DNA of 64,000 bases from Beroe forskalii (lineage: Eukaryota; Ctenophora; Nuda; Beroida; Beroidae): assembly GCA_011033025.1 (NCBI GenBank), contig WFMF01000002.1, positions 744,001 through 808,000 of the forward strand, read 5' to 3'. Shown in pieces: positions 1 to 10,978 of the stretch. Every line of letters starts with the position of its first letter. Position 1 is the stretch's first letter. Both the position numbers and the translations under genes were made by a program. The notes beneath the pieces were generated by a model. It saw only the letters and a list, made by a program, of their open reading frames with translations. It was not told where the DNA came from and did not search any database.

Positions 1-645
1 CAGGAAGTTCTATTTCCGTAAAAATTCACCCTTTGTCGTTTCAGTTGAAAATGAAAGTACTTATTGTGTAATTATCACTTGATCGGAGCTCTTTATACAA
101 ATTACCCAATCTCAAATTCTCAAAACTCCTTTAGCTTGCCCACCACCTCTCCCCCACAGCGAGAGATGCAAATTACGGCCATGGTATTATGTGTTTCATA
201 TTGAATTATGCTGGATATTATTAGGATATTATGCTGAGCGTTGCGAGTCTATGCCGCGGTGTTATTACTGACAGCCAAACGGGTCTTCACTTTGCTGTGT
301 GCTGTGTGCAGTGTGCATTGAGCAGCGGCTAATTTTTGTGAGATCACTACATAAGTTTGCCTTTTCGTATAACTCGTACCTGCTGTCCTATTGTGTATGA
401 TGTATATTTGATATGCAGTGTATGTTGTATATACTTGTATTCCTTGTATATTTCTTGTATATTCCTTGCATATTCCTTGCATATTCCTTGTGTATTCCTT
501 GTATATTCCTTGTATATTCCTTGTATATTCCTTGTTTATTCCTTGGATATTCCTTGTATGTTGTAGGTACTTGTATATTGTGAAGTGTGAATTAATGGAA
601 GTTTGCGATTTGAAATTCGTATATTATAATATACATTTTGAACAG
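1..645. repeat. Upstream AT-rich stretch with an 11-bp minisatellite (about 436-570)
   Basis: From about 436 to 570 the unit TTCCTTGTATA recurs about twelve times with single-base variants (TTGCATA, TTGTGTA, TTGTTTA, TTGGATA). The short Tyr/Ile/Cys-rich reading frames here are products of the repeat. The rest (1-435, 571-645) is AT-rich with no exon I can support. It may be promoter, 5' UTR or intron of the helicase-PARP gene. Confidence 0.75.
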
Positions 646-873
646 GAGCTAGTGATGTCAACTTGAAAAGAAGATTAGAACCTCAAATGGGAAGCCGGGT
701 TAGTTCTGGAAATTACGATGAACAAATTGAGCTAATTTCTGAGATATTTCCCAATCGCTCTTTGGATGATATTGAGAAGTGGCTAAAACTGTACGATGGG
801 AACGTGCAGAGGGTCTGTGATACATTCGTCGCCAGCGCTTCCCGAACTGAGACACGGGATGGAGGAAACAGAG
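646..873 (+). CDS. Exon 1 of the helicase-PARP gene: CUE-like ubiquitin-binding domain
   Basis: Acceptor ...gaacag|GA (phase 1) and donor AGAG|gtaaaa (phase 1), 228 nt. The peptide has the CUE pattern: IELISEIFPNRSLDDIEKWL, then YDGNVQRVCDTF, where IFP corresponds to the MFP motif of CUE domains and the second helix carries the small/hydrophobic positions. CUE domains bind mono-ubiquitin. This would link the enzyme to ubiquitin signalling, which is inference from one short domain. The first in-frame ATG is at 687. A short out-of-frame ATG at 654 ends almost at once (TGA 663-665) and could act as an upstream ORF if the exon is 5'-terminal. Confidence 0.7.
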
Positions 874-3800
874 GTAAAAACTAAAAATAGATACGTTTAA
901 ATTAATAAAGTTATGAATTAAGGAATATGCCTAATTTTTCGTAAATTTCAAATTGAGTTATACGGTTGCACGAGTCGTTCTGTCATTATACAATGCCAGG
1001 AGGATCTTATAAACTGATAAATGACCCTCAGATTTTGCTTTGGTGGAAGACGGACCCTTTATCGAGGATACTCGTCCTTGTTCAAGAAAATTCGAAGCTG
1101 TGAGTTCGGAACCAGTGAACAACATTGAAAGTACTCCTGATTCAACAGGAAAGTCACATGTTAATAATGATACATTACTATCAAATCTCTGTAATGAGCA
1201 TGTAATGCTGGTTACTGATGACATCCGGCCTCTCCCGAAAGTTGATACAGCTCAAAAAGGTTTGTTGTTAGAATTCTTAGTAGATTTATTGGCAGTCTGG
1301 AAGAATGCTGACCCATATTTTTAAAGGGACTTTCATTTGAGACAAAACAACTCCGAAACTACGTGGCCTAAAATTTCGAGATTTTGGAAGCACGAACAAG
1401 CCCTAATATTCCTAAGGATTATTCAAACTATATCAAAATCTGCAATATCCTTAATCATAATATCTAACCCTAACCCTTCGCTGATTAGGTCCGCCGAAGG
1501 TCTGCTTATGCAGGCCCACCCAAGCTAAATAAGCGTTCCTCCAGACTTCCTGATGGGTAGTGGATAAAATAACTCAATAAGACATATTGATCAAAGCTAA
1601 TTCGCGTTTCCAATCAATGAATCAAGTTCAATTGAGATATTGTCCCAGAAGGATATTCTAGTTGAAATGGTGGCGATGATGGGAACTTGCATATTGAGAA
1701 ATTGTTTAAAAAAGATCGTGAAGCGTGAAAACAGGGATGCATTAGGGAGCCGTCACCTATTACGTCATCACTTTTTGGCCATTTTCAACGTCCTCTCTCC
1801 GTCTGTCAGCATTTGTCATCATTGGCTGATCCCTCCACCATGCTGTCGAAAGCATTGACCGAAACCCCTCGCCCCTCTTTTTTCAAAACAAATTTTGATT
1901 ATTTCGGATCGAACATGAAAGTTACCAATCATAATATGTACGTGTGGTGTGATTCGTTAAAAATAAACAAAATGTGGTTCTTCCATGTTTCTCACAAACC
2001 ACATTTAACTCATTAAATGGCCTGTCGCGTGCCCAGTTGATTTGCAAATGTAGATGCCATGTTGCAGAAATCCAATGTACACTTCATAGTAAAATATCGT
2101 GGACGAAAAAGTTTGGGAATCCTAAGGATTTGAAAAATTCAAATTTTTTGCTGACGTCAGCAATAAAACCTCAAACCCAACCCCTCCCTACCCCTGTCAT
2201 CACCTGTCAGCATTTGAGCCTCCCCCCCCCTTCTTGTGATGAGATGATAATATGATATGTGACGGCTCCCTTTTTCTTTCTATGCCTATAAAATTTTAAT
2301 TATGTATTGCTTATTTCAGGTGCGGTGCATCAGCCTCAAAATCAACTCCTTTCTGGAAATGATGAAAAAAGTGGCTTGAATGAGAGTAATGGTTTTAATA
2401 ATGCAGTTAATGTCACAATGAATAATGTAAAAGAGGATAGTGTCACTGTGAATATTACCCCAGTGAAGGCTTCAACAGTGAATAAAGCATCAGGTGTTGC
2501 CAAAGTGAATCAATCAAAGGTTAATAATGCAAGAAATAGTAATGCCACCATAAATACTGCTACTGTTAATAACAGTGCAAAAACGAGTAGCAATAGTGAT
2601 CATGAAACAAATGCTGGATCATCAAAAGAGACCCAAAGAAATCAAATTGAGATATGCCAAGAAGAGGAAAAGAAAGTGTTAGAGTTTCTTGACAGATCAT
2701 CAACTATTGGCAAAGCACCGGGTAAATGTGGACAACCATCATCTGCGAGTAAAAACTCACCTTTGGAAGCGTGCACGGGTAAACGAGAGGTAGAAACTGG
2801 TAAAATCGTCTCCGTTATACCAGAAAAGAAATATGGTTTCATATCTCCTTTTGAGGACAAAGAAAAAGGAGGGAGAGGTCGTGAGGCAAGGCAAAGTAAG
2901 GATAGTTGCTTTAGAAAAGATGTATATTTCAAGTTTGATAGTGTTAGAGGATATATGTTTACCGTCAAAGTTCATGATATTGTTGAGTACCATAAACTCA
3001 CTCGTAGTAAGACTGGCAAAATATCTGCTGTTAATATTGTTTTAAAGAAACCTTGTGCACGAAGCAAAGAGGAGATATCTCAGTATTTGGAATTGCTGTC
3101 CTCCGAACTAGCAGAGGATTCAGACAATGCAAGAGATGTAGCAGCTCAGATTGCAGGATCACCCAACTTATGGTCTCACATCTCAGAAATGATCAGTGCA
3201 AGTAATATGGAGCATAAAGTTGTTTTTAAAATGCTGCTGTTTGTGAAAAAACTTGATACACTGTCAAAGTCAGTTGATAAAGGATTCAAGTGCCTTCTTA
3301 AGTCCATTGTTGGCCAAAGCTTCTTTAATCCTTCCCATGGTAAATTGAAAAAAACTATCATGGCTACAAGTGATCCAAACCTTTATAAGATCATACAGGA
3401 CTTCCTTCTTATTGTAGTAAAACACATTCCTGATAAAATTTCGTCTGTCATCAATCTCATCAAGCCCATGGTCGAAAAAGATCTGCCAGGTTCCTCAGAA
3501 TTTCTATATAGCCTCCTGAAAACAGTATCTCATGGACCATCGGTGAACATCAATGAGATGGACTGGAAGAAATTGCCACTGATAATGAACAATGAGGAAG
3601 TCCACTCTTCACTCACGATGGATGACTTAAATCTCAGGCCTGTCAGATTGCGTGGAGCCTATGAATCACCAGAGGAATATATGGAAACATATTTCAGATT
3701 ATTGCGTTCAGATTGTTTTGCAAGCTTAAAGAAGGGTATTGATGACTATTTGAGCAACAAATTGGACAATAGAGACATGAAAGTTTATGTGAATGTGGTT

Positions 3801-6800
3801 GTTTGTGGAATTAATATAAGCAGTCATGGCATCAATGTTGCTTTAAAGGTTAAACCAATTCAAGCTGTAAAAGACTGGAAAACGAGTCGAAATCTTATGT
3901 TTGGTAATTTGTTGTGCTTATCTGTCGGCAGTAACTTTAAGAATCTTTTATGGGCTACAGTGGTTGACCGAGAACTCTTAGATTCAGAAAGCATTGTGAT
4001 GGTTCAGCCATGCGAAGAATTCAACATGACGGGGGTCAGTGAAATGTTGGCTGATATGATAGGGAATCACTCTCCAATTGTCATGGCTGAATCTCCTACC
4101 TATTACCGTGCTTTCCAACCAGTGTTGGAAGCGCTTCAGGCTCTTGAGCCATCACTGCTCAGCTTTAAAGAAGAATTAGTATCCTTAAAAGAGACTAATA
4201 ATAAGCTGTTCAATTTATACGATGCAATTGATGCTTCACTTATTTACAAGAATTCTTTAAACATGAAAAAGATTCGTTTGATTGACTTCATAGGAAAAGA
4301 TTACAATGAAAAACATTCTGTATTCGATCACAGTCAAGAGAGGGCCGTTAAGATGGCATTACAAAGTAGGATTGGCATGATACAAGGTCCCCCAGGTAGT
4401 GGTAAATCCTTTATTGGAGTGCAGATGTTGCGGATTCTACTCTCCATGGATTCATTAAAAGATGAAAAAGTACTAATTCTTACGTACAAAAACCATGCTC
4501 TTGACGAATTCACAAAGGATGTGTTGCAATATTTTCCAAAAAAAGTAGTCAGAATCGGGGGTCGATCTGTGGATGATGAACTCAAAAATATATCATTAAA
4601 AACAATAAAACAAACTGGCAAAAAGTATTATGATTTTAATGATGCAAAAAATTCTTTGTTCAAAGAAATTGATGAGTTGAAACAAATAATTGAAAAAGAC
4701 TTTGATGCATTAAATGAAACCAGCACTATCTCAGCTACTGAAATCATTTCAGCCCTCTCATCAGCGCAGAAGTTAAATTTGGTAAAATTGTGTGACTGGG
4801 AAAGGTGTAGAATTCCAAGTTTTGGTATTTTAAAGACCGGAGAAGATGGATTTCAAACAGTAAAAAAGGGTAACAAAGTGGAAAAACCGATACTCAGGGA
4901 TGAAGAAGTGACATCCATTTTGAAAAACGTAGATAAGTATGAGGGAGAATTTCAATCTTTGATAAGATCTGTATTTGAGAAATGGATGCCATCAACTGAG
5001 GTTTTTATGCAAGTCGAGGCTAAATTGACGGGTAATAATACTGCTATTGTGAAAAAAAGGTTCCAGCAGCTGGACGTCCAACTTGATGCTGAAGCAGACA
5101 GAGATGATTTGAATGACAATGATGGTAATGATGACTTTATTGATGATGTGGAGCTAAATGAGTTGGCAAGTGAAAGAATGGCTGCATTAAATTCATCTGG
5201 TGATGATGTGAAATTTCATAGAATAAAACCGAGTCCAAAAACTAAAGACAGCATTTCTTTATTTTCCAAAAATGCATGCACACAGCTTCTGAATGAGCCT
5301 GGGTACCAGTCACTCATTCATTTTGACAACTTGTGGGACTTTGATCTTGAGGAACGAGTCTTCTTCATACAATTTCATGCCATGAAAAAACAGGAGGGCT
5401 TGTATAATCGATTTGAAGAAAAAATCAAACTTCACAAAGAAAAGACTACTCAGCTCAGAGAAATAGATAACATATTGACCTCTCGACAACTCAAAGAGAA
5501 ACAAATTTTTGCAATGACAATTACAGGGGCTTCAATGCATAACAGTTTGTTAGCGGAAATCAGACCTAAGATTATTGTTGTGGAAGAAGCTGCTGAAATT
5601 CTGGAACCACAACTTGTTGCTGCTATGGGAAGTTGGACAGAATACATGTTACTCGTGGGGGATCATTACCAATTAAAACCTTCCGTGGAGACTTATGAGT
5701 TGAGGAAAAAATACAACTTTGATACATCAATGATGGAGAGGTTGATCAAGAATGAAATGAAATACTCAACCCTTACTATGCAGAACAGACAGAGACCAGA
5801 GATGGCAAAACTTCTGCATGACATATACCCCAATCTGGAAACTAATATGGATAGAGTCAAGAATAACAATCAAGCTGAGTGCATGGCCAAGTCATCATAC
5901 TTCTGGAAACACAACTTTCTTGAATCTAAGGAACGAAGTGTTACAAACAGAAAAGAAGGAGAGCGGGCAATCATGCTTGCATTGTTTTTGATACAGCAAG
6001 GATACAGTCCTGACAAAATCACGATTCTTGCTACATATCAAGGACAAACAAGCCTCATCCGTAAGAGTTTGGTAGAGAAAAGAAAGGGCCTTGGGATGGG
6101 TAAAGATGTTGATGAGAAAGTTAAAGTCCATACTGTTGATATGTATCAAGGTGATGAGAATGATTTCATAATAGTGTCATTAGTCCGCTCTAATACCAGT
6201 AAAAACATTGGGTTTTTGAAGGAAAGAAATCGCCGATGTGTGGCACAGTCTCGAGGGCGGTGTGGGGTGTATTTTATTGGTAATGCATCCATGTTCCTTA
6301 ATAACCCAACCTGGAAGCCATTGATGAAGAAACTCGAGGCCGACGGAAGGATTGGTGATGAAATTGAAATAAATTGCAAATATCACCCAGATATCAAATT
6401 CCCAGTGAAAGATTTGACACTCAACGATTTTTGTAAGCAAAAATGTTCATTTATGATGGATTGTAATGAACATCCATGCAGAAAGATGTGCCAACCTCAG
6501 CATAATCACGCACAATGTAAAGTTCCGATTCCATTTATCCATAAACTTTGTGGGCATTCAGCTTTCAGAGAATGTTTCCGAAATGAAAGAGAGTTAAAGT
6601 GCGAACAGAAAATTTCATTTCACTTCAAAAATTGTCCGCATTCAAGCACCCGGAAATGTCATGAAAAAGAGGAAGGCAAAGTATGTGAATTCATAGTTAC
6701 CATTCAGTTACCATGTTCTCATAACAAAACCAAAAAATGCCACCAGAACAATAGTGAAATCAAATGTGGCGAAAGTTGTATCAAGAGAAGAACTTGTGGC

Positions 6801-8915
6801 CATGTCTGTACTGGTCATAAATGTCATGAGCATGACAAGATCAAAAAGTGTGAAGCCTGTGAAAAGGTTCGACGAGAGAAAGAGAAGAAACAAAAGGAAG
6901 CTGAAGCAGTAGTGAGGCAGAGAAATAAAGAAGTGATAGATGAAGAGATTCAAAGCATTCGGAGTTCCCCACTAAGGATGCAAAAAGGAAATGCTGTTTA
7001 TGAAGAGTTATCTCCTGAGGGTACTACAGCAACTGAATACTTGGATGTAGAGGACACGGTCAAAAAATATGTGCAACCAACACACAAGTGGTATCCACGA
7101 GTTACAAAAATAGTGAAGGTAAGAAATATCAATTCCAATTTCAACAATGGTATTTTCAGTATTATGTATTAGGATTAATTTTAGTATTAATGACCCATAA
7201 ACTCATTTATGCCAAGAAACCACTTACATAGACACTTCGTTGTCAATTTTCAGCATTTTGATTGATTCCTCTTTCACTATGATGAGCAGATATGAAATTG
7301 GCAAAAGGGGGATTTAATTTTCGGGGTTGATGAGGGATTATGGAGGTACAACCAATTTTGGTAATTTTTTCAGAAATTGCTGAAATGGTACCATTTTTGC
7401 TGGTCAATTTTCGGCCCTTTCCGAAATGGTACCATTTTCGTTTTGGAATTTTGGGCTTTTCATGAATTGATACCATTTTTCCGGTAATTTTGGCCTTTTC
7501 TGAAATGTTACCTACCTTTTTGAGGAAATTTGCCCTGTTTTCGGATTGTACCATTTTTCAGGAATTTTGGGCCGTTTCTAAAATGGTAAATTTTTTATCA
7601 ATGAAATATGGCCATGGGCACTTTTTTTAAGCAATAGGTAAGCATGAAATCCTTTATGTGGCAATTGTTTGAAAAAATGGTTAAATCTTTGTCCATGGGT
7701 CTGGTTTAAAAAGGCCAGTTAAAAAGGCCATTTGAATAAGGGACAACATGGTAGCTTGTAGCCGATCACCTGTTTATTTATGATTATTTTCAGCATGAAA
7801 ATCTTTCAGTATTATTTTGAATCTTAATCTGAGTTGAATGTTCTTTTCAGGTCAAAAACGACTACTTGAAAATCAGTTGGCTTCAAGCAAAGACTAAATT
7901 GTTTGATCCAGAGGGCAGATCAGCATTAAAATTCCATGGTACAAGTGATGCTGGAATAGATGGTATCACAAAAAATGGTTTCCGTATCCCAACATCAGGG
8001 AATTTAATGTATGGATATGGTGTTTATTTTGCCAGTGATTCTTCAAAAAGTGCACAAAAACTGTACACCAAAGGGTCTAATAAGTTGCTTCTTTGTGACG
8101 TTTTGCTGGGTAAACCCCTCACAGTAAAGGCGGCATGTGGACAAATGAATTTGAAAAAACTGAAAGCAAAGGGATTTGATTCATTGTTTGCCAAACGTGG
8201 CACTCGCGATGCTGGAGGAGTTCTATTTGATGAATTTGTTATATACGATCCTGACCAGGTGTTTCCGAAATACATCATTCATTATGAGACATGGGGAATA
8301 CAGAGTACCAACACTGAACTGAGCTTCAGGGATAAATTTTCCACTGGTAAAAAAGATGTTGAGCCTAAACGTACCCTCAAACCAGAAGACCCCCTCGATA
8401 TTCATTATCGTATAGCTGAATCTCAATTTCTGAGATTGCTCAATAAGTTAGGGAACACAAATAAAATTGATGTAGAGCAAGTCCAGATCTTCATGCATCC
8501 TACCCTTGAAAACAGATTCAACAAGAAATTAGCTGAATTTTCAACAAAGTATGGATCCAACAAAAAAGAGACAGAATTCATGTATCTTTTTCATGGCACT
8601 AAGTCAGCTGATATAGTGGAAAAAATAATGGATAATAATTTCATCCCGAGTACTGGTGGAAAATTTGGGCCTGGTGTTTACTTCTCGGAATTCCCATCTT
8701 ACACTTTTGGTTATGGTGGAATGAAACATCTTATTCTATCCAAAGTTCTCCCAGGAAAAACTTTATCTTGTCAGCGGTATATGCAAAGTGTCCAACATGG
8801 ATCTTATGACTCTCTTGGTGGAATTCCCAAAGGAGAACAGTTCCAGGAAATAGTTATACCGAACATTGACCAAATCCTGCCATGTTATGTTCTACATATC
8901 AAAAGCTCAAACTAG
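646..8915 (+). CDS. ZNFX1-type RNA helicase fused to tandem PARP domains (whole gene)
   Basis: Four exons (646-873, 1032-1259, 2320-7118, 7851-8915) join with consistent phases (1-1, 1-1, 1-0, 0) and give about 2,105 codons with no internal stop. Domain order: CUE-like, low-complexity linker, cold-shock-like, ZNFX1-type N-terminal region, SF1 UPF1-like helicase, NFX1-type Cys/His-rich fingers, two PARP catalytic domains. Known of the family: ZNFX1 senses dsRNA in mammals and acts in small-RNA inheritance in nematodes; several PARPs are antiviral. Inferred: an RNA-binding helicase that also ADP-ribosylates a target. The acceptor at 645 is in phase 1, so either an upstream exon is outside or unseen, or exon 1 is preceded by a 5' UTR intron and translation starts at the first in-frame ATG (687), still ahead of the CUE domain. 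I did not find a canonical AATAAA shortly after the stop. Confidence 0.85.
1032..1259 (+). CDS. Exon 2 of the helicase-PARP gene: linker
   Basis: Acceptor ccctcag|AT and donor CAAAAAG|gtttgt, both phase 1. It is open throughout and in frame with both neighbours, 228 nt (76 codons), the same length as exon 1. The peptide (FALVEDGPFIEDTRPCSRKF onward) is polar, rich in Asp, Asn and Ser, and matches no domain I know. Because it is symmetric (1-1), skipping it keeps the frame, so it may be a cassette exon. The donor (gtttgt) is weaker than the others, which is the main reason for doubt. Confidence 0.55.
1260..2319 (+). other. Intron 2 of the helicase-PARP gene
   Basis: Donor gtttgt, acceptor ttatttcag. 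AT-rich with short frames only. There is a polypyrimidine stretch (tccccccccct) near 2220 and no domain-like peptide. Nothing else is supported in it. Confidence 0.6.
2320..7118 (+). CDS. Exon 3 of the helicase-PARP gene: cold-shock-like, ZNFX1 region, SF1 helicase and NFX1 fingers
   Basis: One 4.8-kb exon, acceptor ttatttcag|GT (phase 1), donor GTGAAG|gtaaga (phase 0). Residues below count from 2307. About 1-140: Asn/Ser/Val-rich, low complexity. About 160-250: cold-shock-like fold (GKIVSV, KKYGFI, KDVYF). About 260-430: helical, armadillo-like. About 418-470: ZNFX1 signature (DW..LP, then LRGAYESPEEYMETYFRLLR). Helicase: Walker A GPPGSGKS near 693, motif Ia LILTYKNHALDEF, motif II VVEEAAEI near 1090, motif III LLVGDHYQLKPS, motif IV QNRQRPEMA, motif V TVDMYQGDENDFIIVSLVR, motif VI AQSRGRCGVYF. 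The motif II sequence EEAA replaces DEAD-like forms, as in ZNFX1. About 1356-1522: C/H-rich knuckles (CGH, CPH, CSH, CGHVCTGHKCH) of NFX1 type. The last residues (HKWYPRVTKIVK) already belong to the first PARP domain. Confidence 0.93.
7119..7850 (+). repeat. Intron 3 of the helicase-PARP gene with a GGTACC-centred repeat (about 7370-7595)
   Basis: Donor gtaaga, acceptor ttcttttcag. From about 7370 to 7595 a unit of about 45-55 bp recurs about five times. Each holds GAAATGGTACCATTTT or a variant, followed by a CGGAATTTTGGGCC-like stretch. The core AAATGGTACCATTT is a palindrome. The minus-strand frame over it is a product of the repeat. Confidence 0.65.
7851..8915 (+). CDS. Exon 4 of the helicase-PARP gene: two PARP catalytic domains, stop codon
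   Basis: Acceptor ttcttttcag|GTC (phase 0); stop TAG 8913-8915; 354 codons plus stop. Two ADP-ribosyltransferase domains in tandem. Counting from codon 7866, domain 1 has KFHGTS (His24), GVYFAS (Tyr54) and DEFVIYD (Glu123), then the PARP-like end QVFPKYIIHYE. Domain 2 starts with the QNP-like helix (FMHPTLENRFNKK), then LFHGTK (His243), GVYFSE (Tyr272), FQEIVIP (Glu328) and the same type of end (QILPCYVLHIK). Both keep the H-Y-E triad seen in PARP1 and tankyrases, so neither is clearly dead. Poly- rather than mono-ADP-ribosylation cannot be decided from sequence alone. The N-terminal helix of domain 1 lies in exon 3, which ties the exons together. Confidence 0.92.
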   Translation, partial: VKNDYLKISWLQAKTKLFDPEGRSALKFHGTSDAGIDGITKNGFRIPTSGNLMYGYGVYFASDSSKSAQKLYTKGSNKLLLCDVLLGKPLTVKAACGQMNLKKLKAKGFDSLFAKRGTRDAGGVLFDEFVIYDPDQVFPKYIIHYETWGIQSTNTELSFRDKFSTGKKDVEPKRTLKPEDPLDIHYRIAESQFLRLLNKLGNTNKIDVEQVQIFMHPTLENRFNKKLAEFSTKYGSNKKETEFMYLFHGTKSADIVEKIMDNNFIPSTGGKFGPGVYFSEFPSYTFGYGGMKHLILSKVLPGKTLSCQRYMQSVQHGSYDSLGGIPKGEQFQEIVIPNIDQILPCYVLHIKSSN

Positions 8916-9394
8916 AATATGTCATTATGTTTAGTTGTGGAACTGTGGGAACAGGGACCCAAAATAACTGTAAGTCCTGATATTTATTGAAGGTACTGAT
9001 ATTTATTGAAGGTTGTTCAAAAAGTTGTTTAATTAACAAAACAAACTGTTAATGGTCAATTTGGTTTCCACAATTTGATTTTAATTCTATTTAAGTAATC
9101 TTTCAATAATCACTAAATAAGGCTTTGCAACAGAGTGACGGCTTTATGTTTAATTTCAGCAAAGTGTTGATTAACATGTCTCTTTCTGTGATACCTACTC
9201 TGCTTTTTAATTGAATTGATATTTGAGCTTTCACTTGTTTAATAGAACTGATTTTTTACTTGTTTAAAATATTGAATTTGATTTTTTAAATTGTGCCTGT
9301 CTCAGAAATTAACCCATATGGGTGCATATGCATTGATTGATGAACGGATTAAATTTACAGATGTGCATTTTGGGCCATACGAGCAAATTACTGC

Positions 9395-9790
9395 ATATAG
9401 AACTCTTGGGGTACTCCTGTGGAACTCCCAGGTTACTCCGGTAGGACTCCTGAGGTACTCCCGTAGGACTCCCGGGGAACTCCCGTAGGGCTCTCGGTTA
9501 CTCCCGTATGACTTCCGAGGGACTCCTTTAGGACTCCCGGGGGACTCCCGAGGTACTCCCGTAGGACTCCCGGGGTACTCCCGTAGGACTCCCGGGGTAC
9601 TCCCGTAGGACTCCTGGGGTACTCCCGTGGGACTTCCGTAGGACTCCTGGGGTACTCCCGTGGGACTCCCGTAGGGCTCCCGGGTTACTCCCATATGACT
9701 CCCGAAGGACTCCCGTCGGATTCCCGGAGGACTCCCCAGGGGGGAGCTCCCGCAGGACTCCCGAGAGTCTCCTGTAGTAATTCGCTCGTA
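9395..9790. repeat. 22-bp GC-rich minisatellite
   Basis: The unit ACTCCCGTAGGACTCCCGGG plus GT recurs about 17-18 times with substitutions over about 390 bp and stands out from AT-rich flanks. It starts about 480 bp after the stop codon of the helicase-PARP gene. The minus-strand frames reading as GVPRESYGSPT-like peptides come from the repeat and are not a gene. The flank 8916-9394 is AT-rich 3' UTR or intergenic sequence with nothing else visible. Confidence 0.85.
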
Positions 9791-10029
9791 TGACCATATT
9801 TTGTGTGCAATTAACTAACTTACTTTTCATAGAAATTACCACATTTTATCGTTCGATTGATCCATGTGCACACACATAATACCAAATCAACTCTGATACC
9901 TGGGGCATGGGCGGACATAATTGTGGGCAGACATAATTTATGGACCCTTTGAACTTTTGAGATTTGCACATTGTCATTGCTCACGTCTTGAAAATTTCAG
10001 AGTCACATACAATCCAATAAGGCCAAATA

Positions 10030-10085
10030 GTAATTTGCACTTGGAGTTTGCACTTGGAGTTTGCACTTGGAGTTTGCACTGGCAT
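10030..10085. repeat. 14-bp tandem repeat
   Basis: The unit TTTGCACTTGGAGT occurs almost without change three to four times in a row, ending in TTTGCACTGG. The surrounding stretch 9791-10562 shows no gene. Confidence 0.8.
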
Positions 10086-10562
10086 GCTATAATAATAACA
10101 GTACAAACTGACGTATCACTACTTCTTTAGTACCAAGTCTCTAGAAACTCCAGTATACCGTATAGTGTAGTATCTGTAGAAATTGGACATGCTCGGTACT
10201 GAAATTAATGTTGAATCTTCCTTTGTGTTCTGGAGGAATCACTAAAACGTTGAGATTGGGCATTGCACCTCACGAAGTGAGTACTCCGAGACCTCATAGA
10301 GATTTAGATGAGATTTAAATAATCTGTTATTATCTAAAATCTTTTAATAGTCAGAGTTACCAGCTTTGTTAATTTATTATGATTTGAGCTAACATTTATA
10401 AATCAGTAAATCTGTGAAAAATTTTTAAACTAACTTGGTAACTTGGTAGAGTTGTCGTAAAGTCGTAGGGTCATCAGAGGTCCGACCACCGCGTTGGTGA
10501 GTAGTCAACCAGAGAGTTAGACCAGCTGCAGCTGTAGCCGACGGCCGGAGGCTTGTCCGGTA

Positions 10563-10978
10563 TCAAAGCAATATATTTCGACAAACTAGTTTTAAACGTG
10601 TCAAACTTATCAATTGCTTTGATAGTGCTCGGTACCAGGTTCCATTATAGTCTTGGCACTGCACCGTGCTACTGCACCGTGCCTTGATGTCATACTGAAC
10701 TGGATATTGCAACAGTTTGGGACAACATTGTGGAAGATCTTCCACATCATAAGAATGATGTACCTTTCCCGTCTTCGTTGAAGTGACATCAATTTCAGCT
10801 TAGCCAGTCTCTTCCAGAAGTTCAGGTGGCGGAGGCCTCCTATCCGACTTTGTCCTTTGAAACCCTTCAATCAGTTGAATGTCAGTTACCTTGTTTGGGT
10901 TCGACAGCGGACTGCAGTACTCTAGTGTGCTTCTTACAATTGACTTGAACATTGTAGTCATTATATTAACGAGCCACA
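10563..10978 (-). mobile_element. LINE (non-LTR retrotransposon) remnant, C-terminal end of the reverse transcriptase
   Basis: On the minus strand, reading from 10978 downward, the peptide FKSIVRSTLEYCSPLSNPNK, then VTDIQLIEG, then LRHLNFWKRLAKLKLMSLQ and RRRERYIILMMWKIFHNVVP matches the well-known C-terminal part of CR1/L2/Jockey-type reverse transcriptases (VRPxLEYCSPLW, LSYEERLKxLxLxSLxxRR). The two halves lie in different frames, with the shift near the EGF/KGF overlap around 10865. Only a few hundred bases remain, so this is a 5'-truncated dead copy. The exact clade needs a search. Confidence 0.75.

Noticed and set aside
9302-9842. Minus-strand frames with GVPRESYGSPT-like peptides
   Set aside because: They follow the 22-bp minisatellite exactly; periodic translation of a repeat, not a gene.
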